DNA of 50,046 nt from Rhodospirillales bacterium. Lineage in GTDB: Bacteria > Pseudomonadota > Alphaproteobacteria > Rhodospirillales > Casp-alpha2. Shown piece by piece: positions 7,688 through 15,643 of the stretch (positions are counted from its first letter, which is position 1; each line of letters opens with the position of its first letter). Location of the stretch: assembly GCA_018662225.1 (NCBI GenBank), contig JABJGO010000022.1, positions 1-50,046 of the forward strand. The letters run 5' to 3'. The notes under the pieces are model-generated. The model was not told the DNA's origin, ran no database searches, and saw only the letters and a list, made by a program, of their open reading frames with translations. A program made the translations under genes and the position numbers.

Positions 7688-8440
7688 ATGAATCAAGAAA
7701 CGCCAAAAATTTCCGCGAGGCTTCTTAACACCGCTGTAGGTAGCTACGTCGGGGCGGAATTTCGAGCGCTGGCAAGAATTTCAACCATTCCAGTATTGCT
7801 ACTGGCTATCATTTCCTACATTGATTCTTCGGCGATTATTGCCCTTGCTGTGTGGCCTGTAATTTCGGAAATCGCGTCAACGGGTGTGATTGCTGTGTTG
7901 TCGGTAAACGTTCATCGAAGGTATTTGTTAGGTGAACAACCGAGATTGTCATTGGGTGATCGTGAGTTTGGTTTTCTTCTTGCGCTCATAATTTTCTTCC
8001 TGCCTACTTATGCATTGGGGTTCTTGAGCGAGGCGCTCACCTCAATTGATCCAGCGCTTCTTAATATCCTGAACTTGTTGTTCTTGGTCGTACTGCTTTA
8101 TGTGTTTCTTCGGGTAGCCCTATGGTTCCCGGCCATTGCTGTAGAGTCAGAAGGAACCTTTTGGGGGCGGGCGGCACGATCATGGAATGTCACGAAGCGT
8201 GGCAAAGTTGGACCATTGTTCTGGTCAATGGTCATTCCAACAATAATGGTATTCCTCCTGACTTTAGTACCATTTGTTGTCTTTGGTGTGGATAGCAGCA
8301 GCTTCGTTGCACAAGTTTTGTTGTTGATCTACCTGTCTGTAATTAGTGTCGCATTCTCAATCTGGGCGGTTCTACTGGTATCTGTTGCGTACAAGCATCT
8401 CATTCAATCCGCCCAGCCTGATATAAACGGCAGCGGATGA
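7688..8440 (+). CDS. Integral membrane protein of unknown function (250 aa)
   Basis: I do not recognise a family with certainty. The protein has about six hydrophobic segments: 30-45, 47-70, 96-115, 125-152, 180-203 and 210-237. There is a conserved-looking stretch TFWGRAARSWNVTKRGK before the fifth. The layout recalls multi-pass proteins annotated as DUF4013-like or glycerophosphodiesterase membrane domains, but this is only a resemblance. Codons are AT-richer than in both neighbours. Its TGA stop lies inside the second copy of a 31-bp direct repeat, so the last codons may have been created when the segment was inserted. Start ATG 7688 has only a weak ribosome binding site. It is probably an inserted gene. 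Confidence 0.7.
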   Translation: MNQETPKISARLLNTAVGSYVGAEFRALARISTIPVLLLAIISYIDSSAIIALAVWPVISEIASTGVIAVLSVNVHRRYLLGEQPRLSLGDREFGFLLALIIFFLPTYALGFLSEALTSIDPALLNILNLLFLVVLLYVFLRVALWFPAIAVESEGTFWGRAARSWNVTKRGKVGPLFWSMVIPTIMVFLLTLVPFVVFGVDSSSFVAQVLLLIYLSVISVAFSIWAVLLVSVAYKHLIQSAQPDINGSG

Positions 8441-8467
8441 TCCCAAGCGGGAGAAGGTTTTGCGGTA
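8437..8467 (+). repeat. 31-bp direct repeat, copy 2
   Basis: Identical to 7571-7601. It supplies the stop codon of the membrane-protein gene (TGA at 8438-8440). If joined directly to copy 1 it would restore the dehydrogenase reading frame ending in TAG. This suggests that the sequence after 8467 originally followed the dehydrogenase gene and that 866 bp were added. Confidence 0.97.
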
Positions 8468-8526
8468 GGGATGCGGGCCGTATCATTGTTACTGTCGCCA
8501 ATGGCGCTCGCGCGGTATCATATAAT

Positions 8527-9012
8527 ATGACATTGAAACGCCTCTTATCTCCTCTGGCACCTGTGGTGCTGACTACCCTGTTTATAGTGGGCGCGGTCGC
8601 CATACCCGGATTCTGGGCAAGCGCCCACGCGCAAGATGATGATGACGTCGAGGGCTACAAAGTCCTCGGCACGGTCATCCCCACGTTCACGGATACAAAA
8701 AGCCCGGATGACGTTGCCGAAGACATCCAACTGGGTGTCTTCAAAGGTGATTACGTCGGCTGTGAAAAGCGCAAGGATTTGCTGAATTACAACAAGGCTG
8801 AGAATGATGGCGATCGTGGGTTGATGAAGAAACTCACATCAAATGGCAAGTGCGTGCCCCTGGACGGGATCCCGTACTTCCTCCTCAAGGCCGGATTTGG
8901 CACCAGCGCGGTTGTCCTCAGCACGGAAACCACGGAAACCCACCTGTGGGTGATGAGCAAAGCGGTGGTGGAATCCCCCCCACCGAAGCGGGAGTCGGTC
9001 ATCAATTTTTGA
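8527..9012 (+). CDS. Small exported protein of unknown function (161 aa)
   Basis: The protein starts with a clear Sec signal peptide: basic MTLKR, a hydrophobic core to about residue 31, and a likely cut after SAHA or SAHAQ near residue 36. The mature part starts with an acidic run DDDDVEGY and has about 125 residues with two cysteines (in VGCEKRKD and GKCVPLDG) that could form a disulfide in the periplasm. ATG 8527 is preferred because it puts the signal peptide at the N-terminus; the ATG at 8437 belongs to the direct repeat and would add 30 unlikely residues. I recognise no family. It is convergent with the mesaconyl-CoA hydratase gene, 3 bp apart. Confidence 0.72.
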   Translation: MTLKRLLSPLAPVVLTTLFIVGAVAIPGFWASAHAQDDDDVEGYKVLGTVIPTFTDTKSPDDVAEDIQLGVFKGDYVGCEKRKDLLNYNKAENDGDRGLMKKLTSNGKCVPLDGIPYFLLKAGFGTSAVVLSTETTETHLWVMSKAVVESPPPKRESVINF

Positions 9013-9015
9013 AAC

Positions 9016-10056
9016 TCAACTCCGTGGCATCAACACCCAGTAGTCGAATTCCAGTACCGCGGCGTCATCGTCCGCAGCCGGAAAATCGGCGCAGTTTTTG
9101 TCTTTGACCGCCACTGTGCGCACCCGCAACGCCCCCAAATCATGCCTGCCCGGCACGGGCTGGCTGTCGAGGATTTCTGACCAGGCATAAATTGTGTCGC
9201 CGGCGAAGGTGGGGGCTATGTGTTTGCCGCCGTTGATGGCTGTCATCCATTGGGCGTTGGCGAGACCGTTGAAGCTTAAGGCGCGGGCCAGCGAGATGAT
9301 GTGGCCGCCGTACATGAGGCGGCGACCGAAGCGGCCTTCTTTTTCCGTGTGCTGGTTGAAATGGACTTTGGCTGTGTTCTGGTACAGGCGCGTTGCCATC
9401 ATGTGTTCGGATTCTTCGATGGTGACGCCGTCCACGTGATCGATCTTTTCGCCCACTTCGTAATCCTGCCACAGATGGGGGCTGCCCGCCGCGACGGCGT
9501 CGTATGCGTCCAGTATCAATTCGTCCGGGATTACAAAGCTGTCTGGTGAAACGGCATCCGGTAAATCGGGCACCACGGTTTCGGGGGCCGGGCTGTTCTC
9601 ATCGCGCTTGCGGACCATGACCCAGCGCACGTATTCGATCACCACCTGACCTTCCTGATTAATGCCGGTGGACCGCACGTAGACCACGCCGGTCTTGCCG
9701 TTGGAATTCTGTTTGAGGCCGATCACCTCGGACGTGGTGGATAGCGTGTCGCCCGGAAAGACGGGCGTCACAAACCGGCCCTCCGCGTAACCCAGATTGG
9801 CGATGGCGTTCAGGCTAACATCAGCCACGGTTTTGCCGAACACCACATGAAACGCCAGCATGTCATCCACCGGTGCACCCGGATAGCCGATGCCTTGTGC
9901 AAACATATCCGATGAGGGCAGAGCAAAACGCGTGGGGTACAGCGCCGTATAGAGCGATACATCGCCCTCGGTCACCGTGCGCGGCGTGGCGTGATGGATG
10001 ATCTGGCCCAGTGAGAAATCTTCGAAGAAGTTACCGGGATTGGTCTTGGTTACCAT
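9016..10056 (-). CDS. mch: Mesaconyl-CoA hydratase-like MaoC-family protein (346 aa)
   Basis: This is a double hot-dog protein. An N-terminal MaoC-like domain (about residues 8-165) has FFEDFSLGQIIHHATPRTVTEGD, shown here only as its key start FFEDFSLG and TVTEGD. A C-terminal hydratase domain (about 195-345) carries TAKVHFNQHTE and YGGHIISLARALSFNGL. Length and layout fit mesaconyl-C1-CoA hydratase (about 343 residues), which interconverts mesaconyl-CoA and beta-methylmalyl-CoA in the ethylmalonyl-CoA pathway. The next gene upstream encodes a CitE-family lyase that would cleave beta-methylmalyl-CoA to propionyl-CoA and glyoxylate. Pairing of the two supports the call; other MaoC hydratases remain possible. 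Confidence 0.8.
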   Translation of the reverse strand: MVTKTNPGNFFEDFSLGQIIHHATPRTVTEGDVSLYTALYPTRFALPSSDMFAQGIGYPGAPVDDMLAFHVVFGKTVADVSLNAIANLGYAEGRFVTPVFPGDTLSTTSEVIGLKQNSNGKTGVVYVRSTGINQEGQVVIEYVRWVMVRKRDENSPAPETVVPDLPDAVSPDSFVIPDELILDAYDAVAAGSPHLWQDYEVGEKIDHVDGVTIEESEHMMATRLYQNTAKVHFNQHTEKEGRFGRRLMYGGHIISLARALSFNGLANAQWMTAINGGKHIAPTFAGDTIYAWSEILDSQPVPGRHDLGALRVRTVAVKDKNCADFPAADDDAAVLEFDYWVLMPRS

Positions 10057-10079
10057 TTGTGTTTGTTCCTTAAGGTGCC

Positions 10080-10970
10080 TTACGCGGCGGTATTCGCGGC
10101 GGCCATTTCTTCGATGGCCTCGGCCAGCGCCACCGAGCGTTTGGCGTCTTCCACGTGCAGGTTTTCGATCAGCTTGCCATCCACCAGTACCACGCCTTCG
10201 CCGCGACCTTGTGCCTCGGTGAAGGCCTCGATGATCTGCTTGCTCCAGGCCACTTCTTTTTCACTGGGCGCGAAGACCTCGTTGGCGGTGTCGATGGTCT
10301 TGGGGTGGATCAGGGTTTTACCATCGAAGCCCAGATCGCGGCCGTGGATGCACGAATGATAGAAGCCTTCGTCATCGGCCAGGTTCAAATGAACCCCGTC
10401 CAGAATGGTGAGGCCATAGGCGCGTGCCACCAACAGGCACTGTGACAGGCTGTACAGCATGGGTTGGCGGTCGCGGGTATGGGCGGCGTGTACGTCCTTG
10501 GCCAGATCGGATGTGCCCATGACAAACCCGGCGATACGGTTACCCGATGCGGCGATGCGCTCCGCGCTCAACACACCAAACGGTGTTTCAATCATGCACC
10601 AGATCGCCATGTCATCGGGCGCACCATTATCTTCCAGAATGGTTTCTGCCATGCGCACGGTATCGGGGCTTTCGACCTTGGGGATAACAATGCCGTGAGC
10701 ACCGGATGTGGCCGCCGCGGTCATATCGGCGATGCCCCATTCGGTCTGAAAGCCGTTTACGCGGATCAGCAATTCGCGCATGCCATAACCGCCTTCGGCC
10801 AGCGCACCACAGATGTTGTTGCGGGCTTCGTCTTTCTGGTTGGGGGCCACGGCGTCTTCCAGATCAAGGATCAGCGCATCTGCCGCCAGTGTGCGGCCCT
10901 TTTCCAGGGCGCGGGCGTTCGACCCGGGCATGTACAGGACGCTGCGGTGTGGTCGATTGTCCTTGTTCAT
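10080..10970 (-). CDS. CitE/malyl-CoA lyase-family protein (296 aa)
   Basis: This is a TIM-barrel CoA-ester lyase of the HpcH/HpaI-CitE family. Visible motifs are RSVLYMPGSNARALEKG at the start, the metal-binding region ALILDLEDAVAP (about 35-46), IRVNG, GIVIPKVES, the catalytic CMIETPFGVL, and DLGFDGKTLIHPKTID near the end. Family members cleave malyl-CoA or beta-methylmalyl-CoA to glyoxylate plus an acyl-CoA, or hydrolyse malyl-CoA; the exact activity is not decided by sequence. ATG 10970 is used because it starts just before the conserved N-terminus and has an AGGAAG site; the longer open frame to 11048 has no family support. The gene lies 23 bp upstream of the hydratase gene, in one transcript. 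Confidence 0.85.
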   Translation of the reverse strand: MNKDNRPHRSVLYMPGSNARALEKGRTLAADALILDLEDAVAPNQKDEARNNICGALAEGGYGMRELLIRVNGFQTEWGIADMTAAATSGAHGIVIPKVESPDTVRMAETILEDNGAPDDMAIWCMIETPFGVLSAERIAASGNRIAGFVMGTSDLAKDVHAAHTRDRQPMLYSLSQCLLVARAYGLTILDGVHLNLADDEGFYHSCIHGRDLGFDGKTLIHPKTIDTANEVFAPSEKEVAWSKQIIEAFTEAQGRGEGVVLVDGKLIENLHVEDAKRSVALAEAIEEMAAANTAA

Positions 10971-11090
10971 CTTTTGCCAACTTCCTGGTTGTATTCTGGT
11001 GATATTAATCAGATTGCGGACACTACAATCCACGTGTCCGAATGGCAAGATTTCGGGGCCAGATCAATAGGGTGGGGGAACTGTAAAACC

Positions 11091-11942
11091 ATGGGAATTC
11101 TATCCATCCAATCGCACGTGTCTTATGGCCATGTGGGTAATGCGGCGGCGGTGTTTATCCTGCAACGTCTGGGTTTTGATGTGTGGCCGGTTCATACGGT
11201 GCTGTTCAGCAATCACCCCGGTTACGGCGATTTCGGTGGGGGGCGTGTTGATGCCTGTGTGGTCGGCGACATTGTGGATGGCCTTGATGCGCGTGGCCTG
11301 TTTCCCACATGCCAGGCCATCATCGGCGGGTACTTAGGCGCCCTTGAATGTGGCGAGATCATGCTGGATGCGGTCCGGCGTGTTCGGGCGGCCAGTAAAG
11401 GTGCTCTATTCTATCTGGACCCTGTCATGGGCGATCGGGAATCAGGCGTATACGTACCCGAAGAGATCGTCGCGTTTTACCGGGATCAGAGCCTGACCCA
11501 GGCCGATGTGATCAAGGCCAATGCCTACGAGTTGGAAATTCTGTCGGGTGAGAAAATTACAGATGTGGCATCAGCCATCGACGCTGCACGGACCCTGATC
11601 CGGGCCCACGGTACCAGGGTGGTGGTAGCCACGTCCATCCCGGCGGAACGTGGTTCCCTTGCAACGGCTTTGGTACGACAAGATAACGCATGGGTGGTAA
11701 CCACGCCGGTGCTACCCGCGGACCAAAAGGGCACTGGTGATGCCTTTATGGCCCTGTTGGTGGCAAACAGCCTGAAGACACCGGGCCAGTCTGACATGGC
11801 GCTTGGCCGATCGGTTTCGGCGATCTGGTCCTTGATGCAGAAAACCTGTGAACGCGGCGCGCCCGAGCTGCTTCTGGTGAATGAGCAGACCCAAATCGAT
11901 GCTCCGGGTACCGTATTCGAAGCGGTTGTCCACGGGCTTTAA
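11091..11942 (+). CDS. pdxY: Pyridoxal kinase PdxY/PdxK type (283 aa)
   Basis: This ribokinase-fold enzyme phosphorylates pyridoxal to pyridoxal 5'-phosphate for vitamin B6 salvage. The N-terminus MGILSIQSHVSYGHVGN and the following TVLFSNHPGYG are hallmarks of pyridoxal kinases. DPVMGD (about 110-115) and KGTGDAF near residue 214, with the catalytic Asp, complete the active site. The frame is open a further 600 bp upstream, antisense to the lyase gene, but the conserved start and a GGGGGAA site fix ATG 11091. The gene is divergent from the lyase gene. It would supply the cofactor for PLP enzymes such as the one at 23850. Confidence 0.92.
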   Translation: MGILSIQSHVSYGHVGNAAAVFILQRLGFDVWPVHTVLFSNHPGYGDFGGGRVDACVVGDIVDGLDARGLFPTCQAIIGGYLGALECGEIMLDAVRRVRAASKGALFYLDPVMGDRESGVYVPEEIVAFYRDQSLTQADVIKANAYELEILSGEKITDVASAIDAARTLIRAHGTRVVVATSIPAERGSLATALVRQDNAWVVTTPVLPADQKGTGDAFMALLVANSLKTPGQSDMALGRSVSAIWSLMQKTCERGAPELLLVNEQTQIDAPGTVFEAVVHGL

Positions 11943-11997
11943 TCTCGGTATGGTGCCTACATAAAAGTGATTCAAACCCTGCGCTGAGGGACCATTA

Positions 11998-12636
11998 ATG
12001 AAGATAACCTATGCTCCGGACATTGGTGTCCAAGGCGGCGTACCAATGCAACCGAAGGGGTATCTCAGCGATATCAACTTTCTGATCGTTGAAGATAACA
12101 GGTTTTCCGCCCGTATTCTCGAAAATATTCTTCGCGCCCTCGGCGCCCGGCACATCAAGCGCGCACATGACGGCGTTGAAGCCGTCTCGGTGCTGAAGTC
12201 TTTTCCGGCTGATGTGTGCTTTGTGGATTGGGTTATGCCCAAGATGGATGGCATACAGCTCACCCAATATATCCGGTCCCATACGGACAGCCCCAATCAG
12301 TTCCTGCCGGTTATTATGGTTACCGGGTCATCAGAATTAGAGCATGTGATGGCGGCCCGAGATGCGGGTGTGACGGAATACCTGATCAAGCCGTGCTCCG
12401 TTCAGCAGATTCTCAGCCGGATCAAGACCGTGGTGGAAAACCCCAGGGCTTTTGTGCGCAAAGACGATTATTTTGGGCCCGATCGCCGCCGTCGCAAGGT
12501 CGAAATAGATGAAGTTGAACGACGCGGTAAAGCGATCGCCGCCAAACCGGCAGAAGATATGAGGACTGAGCTAAATCCCAAAAGCCTCAAACAGGTCGAG
12601 GTCGATAATATTCTCGGCACAGAGCACGAGAACTAG
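11998..12636 (+). CDS. Stand-alone CheY-like response regulator (212 aa)
   Basis: A receiver domain spans about residues 25-148. The acidic pocket is VEDN (about 31-34), the phosphorylated Asp lies in CFVDWVMPKMDG, the conserved Thr in VTGSS and the Lys in YLIKPCS. There is no DNA-binding output domain. The tail has the YFGPDRRRR box seen after many alphaproteobacterial receivers, then about 45 mostly charged residues. Such single-domain regulators act by protein contact, often in motility or phosphorelays. No histidine kinase gene is nearby, so its partner is unknown. Confidence 0.88.
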   Translation: MKITYAPDIGVQGGVPMQPKGYLSDINFLIVEDNRFSARILENILRALGARHIKRAHDGVEAVSVLKSFPADVCFVDWVMPKMDGIQLTQYIRSHTDSPNQFLPVIMVTGSSELEHVMAARDAGVTEYLIKPCSVQQILSRIKTVVENPRAFVRKDDYFGPDRRRRKVEIDEVERRGKAIAAKPAEDMRTELNPKSLKQVEVDNILGTEHEN

Positions 12637-12648
12637 GCTACGCACGCT

Positions 12649-13680
12649 TTACGCGGCTTGTTCGCTCTTCTGCCCAATCAATTCTTCGGCAATCTGGATG
12701 GTGTTCAGCGCGGCACCTTTGCGCAGGTTATCTGCCACACACCAGAAGCTGAGGCCGTTTTCCACGGTGGGGTCGGAACGGATGCGGCTGATGAAGACCG
12801 GGTCTTCACCGGCACATTCAGCCGGGGTGACGTAACCACCGGCTTCGCGGTGATCAACCACGGTAATGCCGGGTGCTTCTCTCAGCGCGTTTCGGGCCGT
12901 CCCTTCGTCGATTTCGTAATCGCATTCAATGTTGATGGCTTCGGCGTGGCCAATAAAGACGGGCACGCGAACGCAGGTGGCATGAACCTTGATATTGGGG
13001 TCGAGAATTTTCTTGGTCTCGACCATCATTTTCCACTCTTCCTTGGTGGAGCCATCGTCCATGAAACTGTCGATGTGCGGGATTACGTTGAACGCGATTT
13101 GTTTAGGGAAATTTTCCATGTTTTCCTGCACAGGGGTGTTCACATAAATCCCCTTGGTCTGGTTGAACAGCTCGTCCATGGCGTCCTTGCCGCCACCGGA
13201 TACAGACTGGTACGTGGAGACGACAACACGGTTGATGGTGGCTAGATCATGCAGTGGCTTAAGGGCTACAACCATTTGAATGGTTGAACAGTTAGGATTG
13301 GCAATAATGCCCTTCTTGCTATGCTGGGCGATAGCTTCAGGATTAACTTCCGGCACCACAAGCGGCACGTCCGGGTCCATACGGAAATGGGATGTATTAT
13401 CGATGACAATGGCACCAGCTTTGGCCGCACGCGGGCTGTGTTCGGCAGAGACCGAGGCGCCTGGTGAGCTCAACACAATATCAATGCCCTTGAAGTCAAA
13501 GGTCGCCAGATCCTGAATCTTGAGAACAGCGCCTTCACCAAGTGACACTTCCTGACCGACAGAGCGTTTAGACGCAAGCGCCACAACGTCGTCGACGGGA
13601 AAATCCCGTTCATCAATCATATTCAGTAGTTCGCGGCCCACATTACCCGTGGCACCCACAACAGCGACTTTATAACCCAT
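12649..13680 (-). CDS. asd: Aspartate-semialdehyde dehydrogenase (343 aa)
   Basis: The enzyme reduces aspartyl phosphate to aspartate semialdehyde, the branch point to lysine/diaminopimelate, methionine and threonine. The NADPH-binding start MGYKVAVVGATGNVGRELL, the catalytic Cys in NPNCSTIQMV (about residue 131), TYQSVSGGGK and the later His-containing ATCVRVPVFIGHAE segment match the family and its usual length. ATG 13680 is chosen at the nucleotide-binding motif; the open frame extends 39 codons further without support. In many proteobacteria asd follows leuB; here leuB is 8 kb away on the same strand. Confidence 0.95.
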   Translation of the reverse strand: MGYKVAVVGATGNVGRELLNMIDERDFPVDDVVALASKRSVGQEVSLGEGAVLKIQDLATFDFKGIDIVLSSPGASVSAEHSPRAAKAGAIVIDNTSHFRMDPDVPLVVPEVNPEAIAQHSKKGIIANPNCSTIQMVVALKPLHDLATINRVVVSTYQSVSGGGKDAMDELFNQTKGIYVNTPVQENMENFPKQIAFNVIPHIDSFMDDGSTKEEWKMMVETKKILDPNIKVHATCVRVPVFIGHAEAINIECDYEIDEGTARNALREAPGITVVDHREAGGYVTPAECAGEDPVFISRIRSDPTVENGLSFWCVADNLRKGAALNTIQIAEELIGQKSEQAA

Positions 13681-13706
13681 TCGTATTCTCCAATTAAAAC
13701 CCTTAA

Positions 13707-14270
13707 CTAGGCAGCGGCAATTAATACCGAGCCGTCGTTTTGTGCAACACCTAAATCCAGTCTTTTGGTCATGGGGATAGAACCGGGGACCGGACACGCC
13801 AACCGTACCGGCATATCGGCGGGCCGGTGGATGTAGCCTGAGCGTGCATAAAACAACACAGTATCCGCATCCGACCAGACGCCTGCGCGCCTGTAACCCT
13901 TGATACTGGCATAACGATCAACCAGCATCAGCATGACACCACCATACCCCTGGCCCTGACAGGCGGGGTCTATGGCAACGCCGCGGACCTCGATTTCCGG
14001 GCCTGTTTTATGCCCGCTTGGGCCATGATCACCCATGTCTTGCAGTGAAACCGTGCCGGTGACAATACCGTTACGGATCAAGACCAGTGGCGTGTTGTCA
14101 TCCTGGGAATGAACAGGGTGGTCCCTGTTGTATGCGCCGAACGTTGCGTGCAAATCCAGACCATCCCACAGTGTCCGCTCACGGATACTGTGGAAGCAAT
14201 CCCACTCGGTCTCGGTTTCCGGCCGCCGCAATTCGAAGCGGCCGCTTCGGGTATGTGCAAAACACTTCAT
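13707..14270 (-). CDS. GNAT-family acetyltransferase (187 aa)
   Basis: The acetyl-CoA-binding motif is visible in VRGVAIDPACQGQGYGGVMLML (key residues QGQGYG), followed by the GYRRAGVWSDADTVLFYARSGY region, where the Tyr near the end of the fold often acts as general acid. The N-terminus MKCFAHTRSGRFELRRP is taken from ATG 14270 because it follows directly on the terminator and an upstream ATG gives a longer, poorly placed start. Substrate unknown. It lies 26 bp upstream of asd on the same strand and may be co-transcribed with it. Confidence 0.8.
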   Translation of the reverse strand: MKCFAHTRSGRFELRRPETETEWDCFHSIRERTLWDGLDLHATFGAYNRDHPVHSQDDNTPLVLIRNGIVTGTVSLQDMGDHGPSGHKTGPEIEVRGVAIDPACQGQGYGGVMLMLVDRYASIKGYRRAGVWSDADTVLFYARSGYIHRPADMPVRLACPVPGSIPMTKRLDLGVAQNDGSVLIAAA

Positions 14271-14289
14271 GGTACCAATCTCCCAACAC

Positions 14290-14317
14290 AAAAAAGCCCG
14301 CGGTGTGATCCGCGGGC
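14290..14317 (-). terminator. Rho-independent terminator after the 44-codon gene
   Basis: In the minus-strand transcript an 8-bp perfect GC stem, GCCCGCGG and CCGCGGGC, closes a 6-base loop and is followed at once by six U. It stands 40 bases after the stop of the small gene at 14358-14492 and 20 bases before the acetyltransferase start, so it separates the two. Confidence 0.9.
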
Positions 14318-14357
14318 CTAGTTTACTTAATAATCGAAAGTAAATTTTAGACCCGCA

Positions 14358-14492
14358 TCACCGCTTTACCTTAATGACGGTATTGGTGTGTACGGCCACA
14401 AAGACAGACGCCATGATCCATGCAGCCACAAGGGTGCCGACCACGAGCGTGGCGACAGTTTGCAGGTCAAACATGGTTGCGTTCATTGTCAT
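14358..14492 (-). CDS. Small membrane peptide, 44 aa, not previously obvious
   Basis: A short frame starts at ATG 14492 (or ATG 14486) and ends at TGA 14358. The peptide begins MTMNATMFDLQT, has one hydrophobic helix of about 20 residues (VATLVVGTLVAAWIMASVFV) and ends with the basic tail VIKVKR. Third codon positions are mainly G or C, as in the neighbouring genes. A strong terminator in the same orientation follows 40 bases later, which argues for a separate transcript. There is no clear ribosome binding site. The topology (short outside N-terminus, basic inside tail) resembles small regulatory or complex-subunit membrane peptides; no function can be assigned. Confidence 0.6.
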   Translation of the reverse strand: MTMNATMFDLQTVATLVVGTLVAAWIMASVFVAVHTNTVIKVKR

Positions 14493-14603
14493 AACGACCA
14501 AGGTCTACCGTAACTTGTTTTGCGGATCAACTGTTTTCTCGCCCAAGGGTGCATCAGTGACGAGTTGGGTGACGAGTCATGACTGCTCGGTTATAGTGGC
14601 CGC

Positions 14604-15635
14604 ATGAAGGCAGTCTACAGTCCAGCGCATACGGCGCATGATCCAAAATTCTTTCTGGTGCGTGGTGTACCCACCGCGAGTACCGAGCAACCCGAACGCG
14701 CCGAGCGGTTGTTGACCGGGCTGACAAAATGCGGCCTTTCGGTTGTTGAACCTGATGATTTTGGCTCTGCCCCCCGAGAATCCATCCATACACCTGAGTA
14801 TCTGGCGTTTCTGGAAACGGCCCATGCAGAATGGTCTGCGCTGCCGGGTGCCTCGGCGGAGATTATTCCAAACATTCATCCCTTGCGGCTGCGGGACGTC
14901 TATCCCGATCATATTGTGGGCCGGGCTGGATGGCATATGGCTGATACCGCTTGTCCCATTGGTGCCCACACGTTCGATGCCGCCTGTGCGTCCGCAAATT
15001 CAGCCCTGACAGCAGCGCAATTGATTCTGGATGGGGATGGTGCAGCCTATGCCCTATGCCGCCCACCGGGACACCATGCCTTTGCTGATATGGCTGGCGG
15101 ATTTTGTTTTCTCAACAACTGTGCGATTGCGGCCCAGCATTTGCGCCAGAAGCACGAACGAGTTGCCATCCTGGATGTGGACGTACATCACGGCAATGGC
15201 ACGCAAGGTATCTTTTACGAGCGAAGCGACGTGTTTACCGTTTCGATCCATGCGGATCCACATCAGTATTATCCATTCCATTGGGGCCATGCGAGCGAGC
15301 GGGGGAACGGTGATGGCGAAGGATTTAACCTGAACCTGCCATTGCCCCTGTTATCGGGGGATCAGGATTTTCTGTCCGCGCTGGATCAGGCCGCGGACGC
15401 CATTCAGGCGTTTAATCCCGGCGCGTTGGTTGTAGCTCTTGGTTTGGATGCGTCCATAGATGATCCACTCAAGGGCATGAGCATCACCACGCCCGGCTTC
15501 CATGCCATCGGGAAGCGGATCGCCGGGATGGGGTATCCCACACTTTACGTGCAGGAAGGCGGTTATTTGTCAGACGTCCTCGGTGACAATCTGGCATCGT
15601 TCCTGAGCGGCGCTATGGATAAGGCCGCACCATAA
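14604..15635 (+). CDS. Acetylpolyamine amidohydrolase / class II histone deacetylase-like protein (343 aa)
   Basis: This zinc-dependent deacetylase of the arginase/deacetylase fold probably acts on acetylated polyamines or other small acetyl amines. Visible motifs are CRPPGHHAF with the two active-site His (about 152-160), FCFLNNCAIAA, the zinc ligands in ILDVDVHHGNGTQ (about 188-200), VSIHADPHQYYP, and the third metal ligand in GLDASIDDP. Length and the start KAVYSPAHTAHDPKFF match bacterial acetylpolyamine amidohydrolases (about 341 residues). The ATG at 14604 has no strong ribosome site. The gene is convergent with the beta-barrel gene 8 bp away. Confidence 0.87.
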   Translation: MKAVYSPAHTAHDPKFFLVRGVPTASTEQPERAERLLTGLTKCGLSVVEPDDFGSAPRESIHTPEYLAFLETAHAEWSALPGASAEIIPNIHPLRLRDVYPDHIVGRAGWHMADTACPIGAHTFDAACASANSALTAAQLILDGDGAAYALCRPPGHHAFADMAGGFCFLNNCAIAAQHLRQKHERVAILDVDVHHGNGTQGIFYERSDVFTVSIHADPHQYYPFHWGHASERGNGDGEGFNLNLPLPLLSGDQDFLSALDQAADAIQAFNPGALVVALGLDASIDDPLKGMSITTPGFHAIGKRIAGMGYPTLYVQEGGYLSDVLGDNLASFLSGAMDKAAP

Positions 15636-15643
15636 AGTATAGA

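Noticed and set aside
8437-8526. Longer start for the exported protein
   Set aside because: The ATG belongs to the direct repeat, and the extra residues would bury the signal peptide.
10464-11090. Open frame extending pdxY by about 209 codons upstream
   Set aside because: It runs antisense through the conserved lyase gene, and the kinase family start and ribosome site are at 11091.
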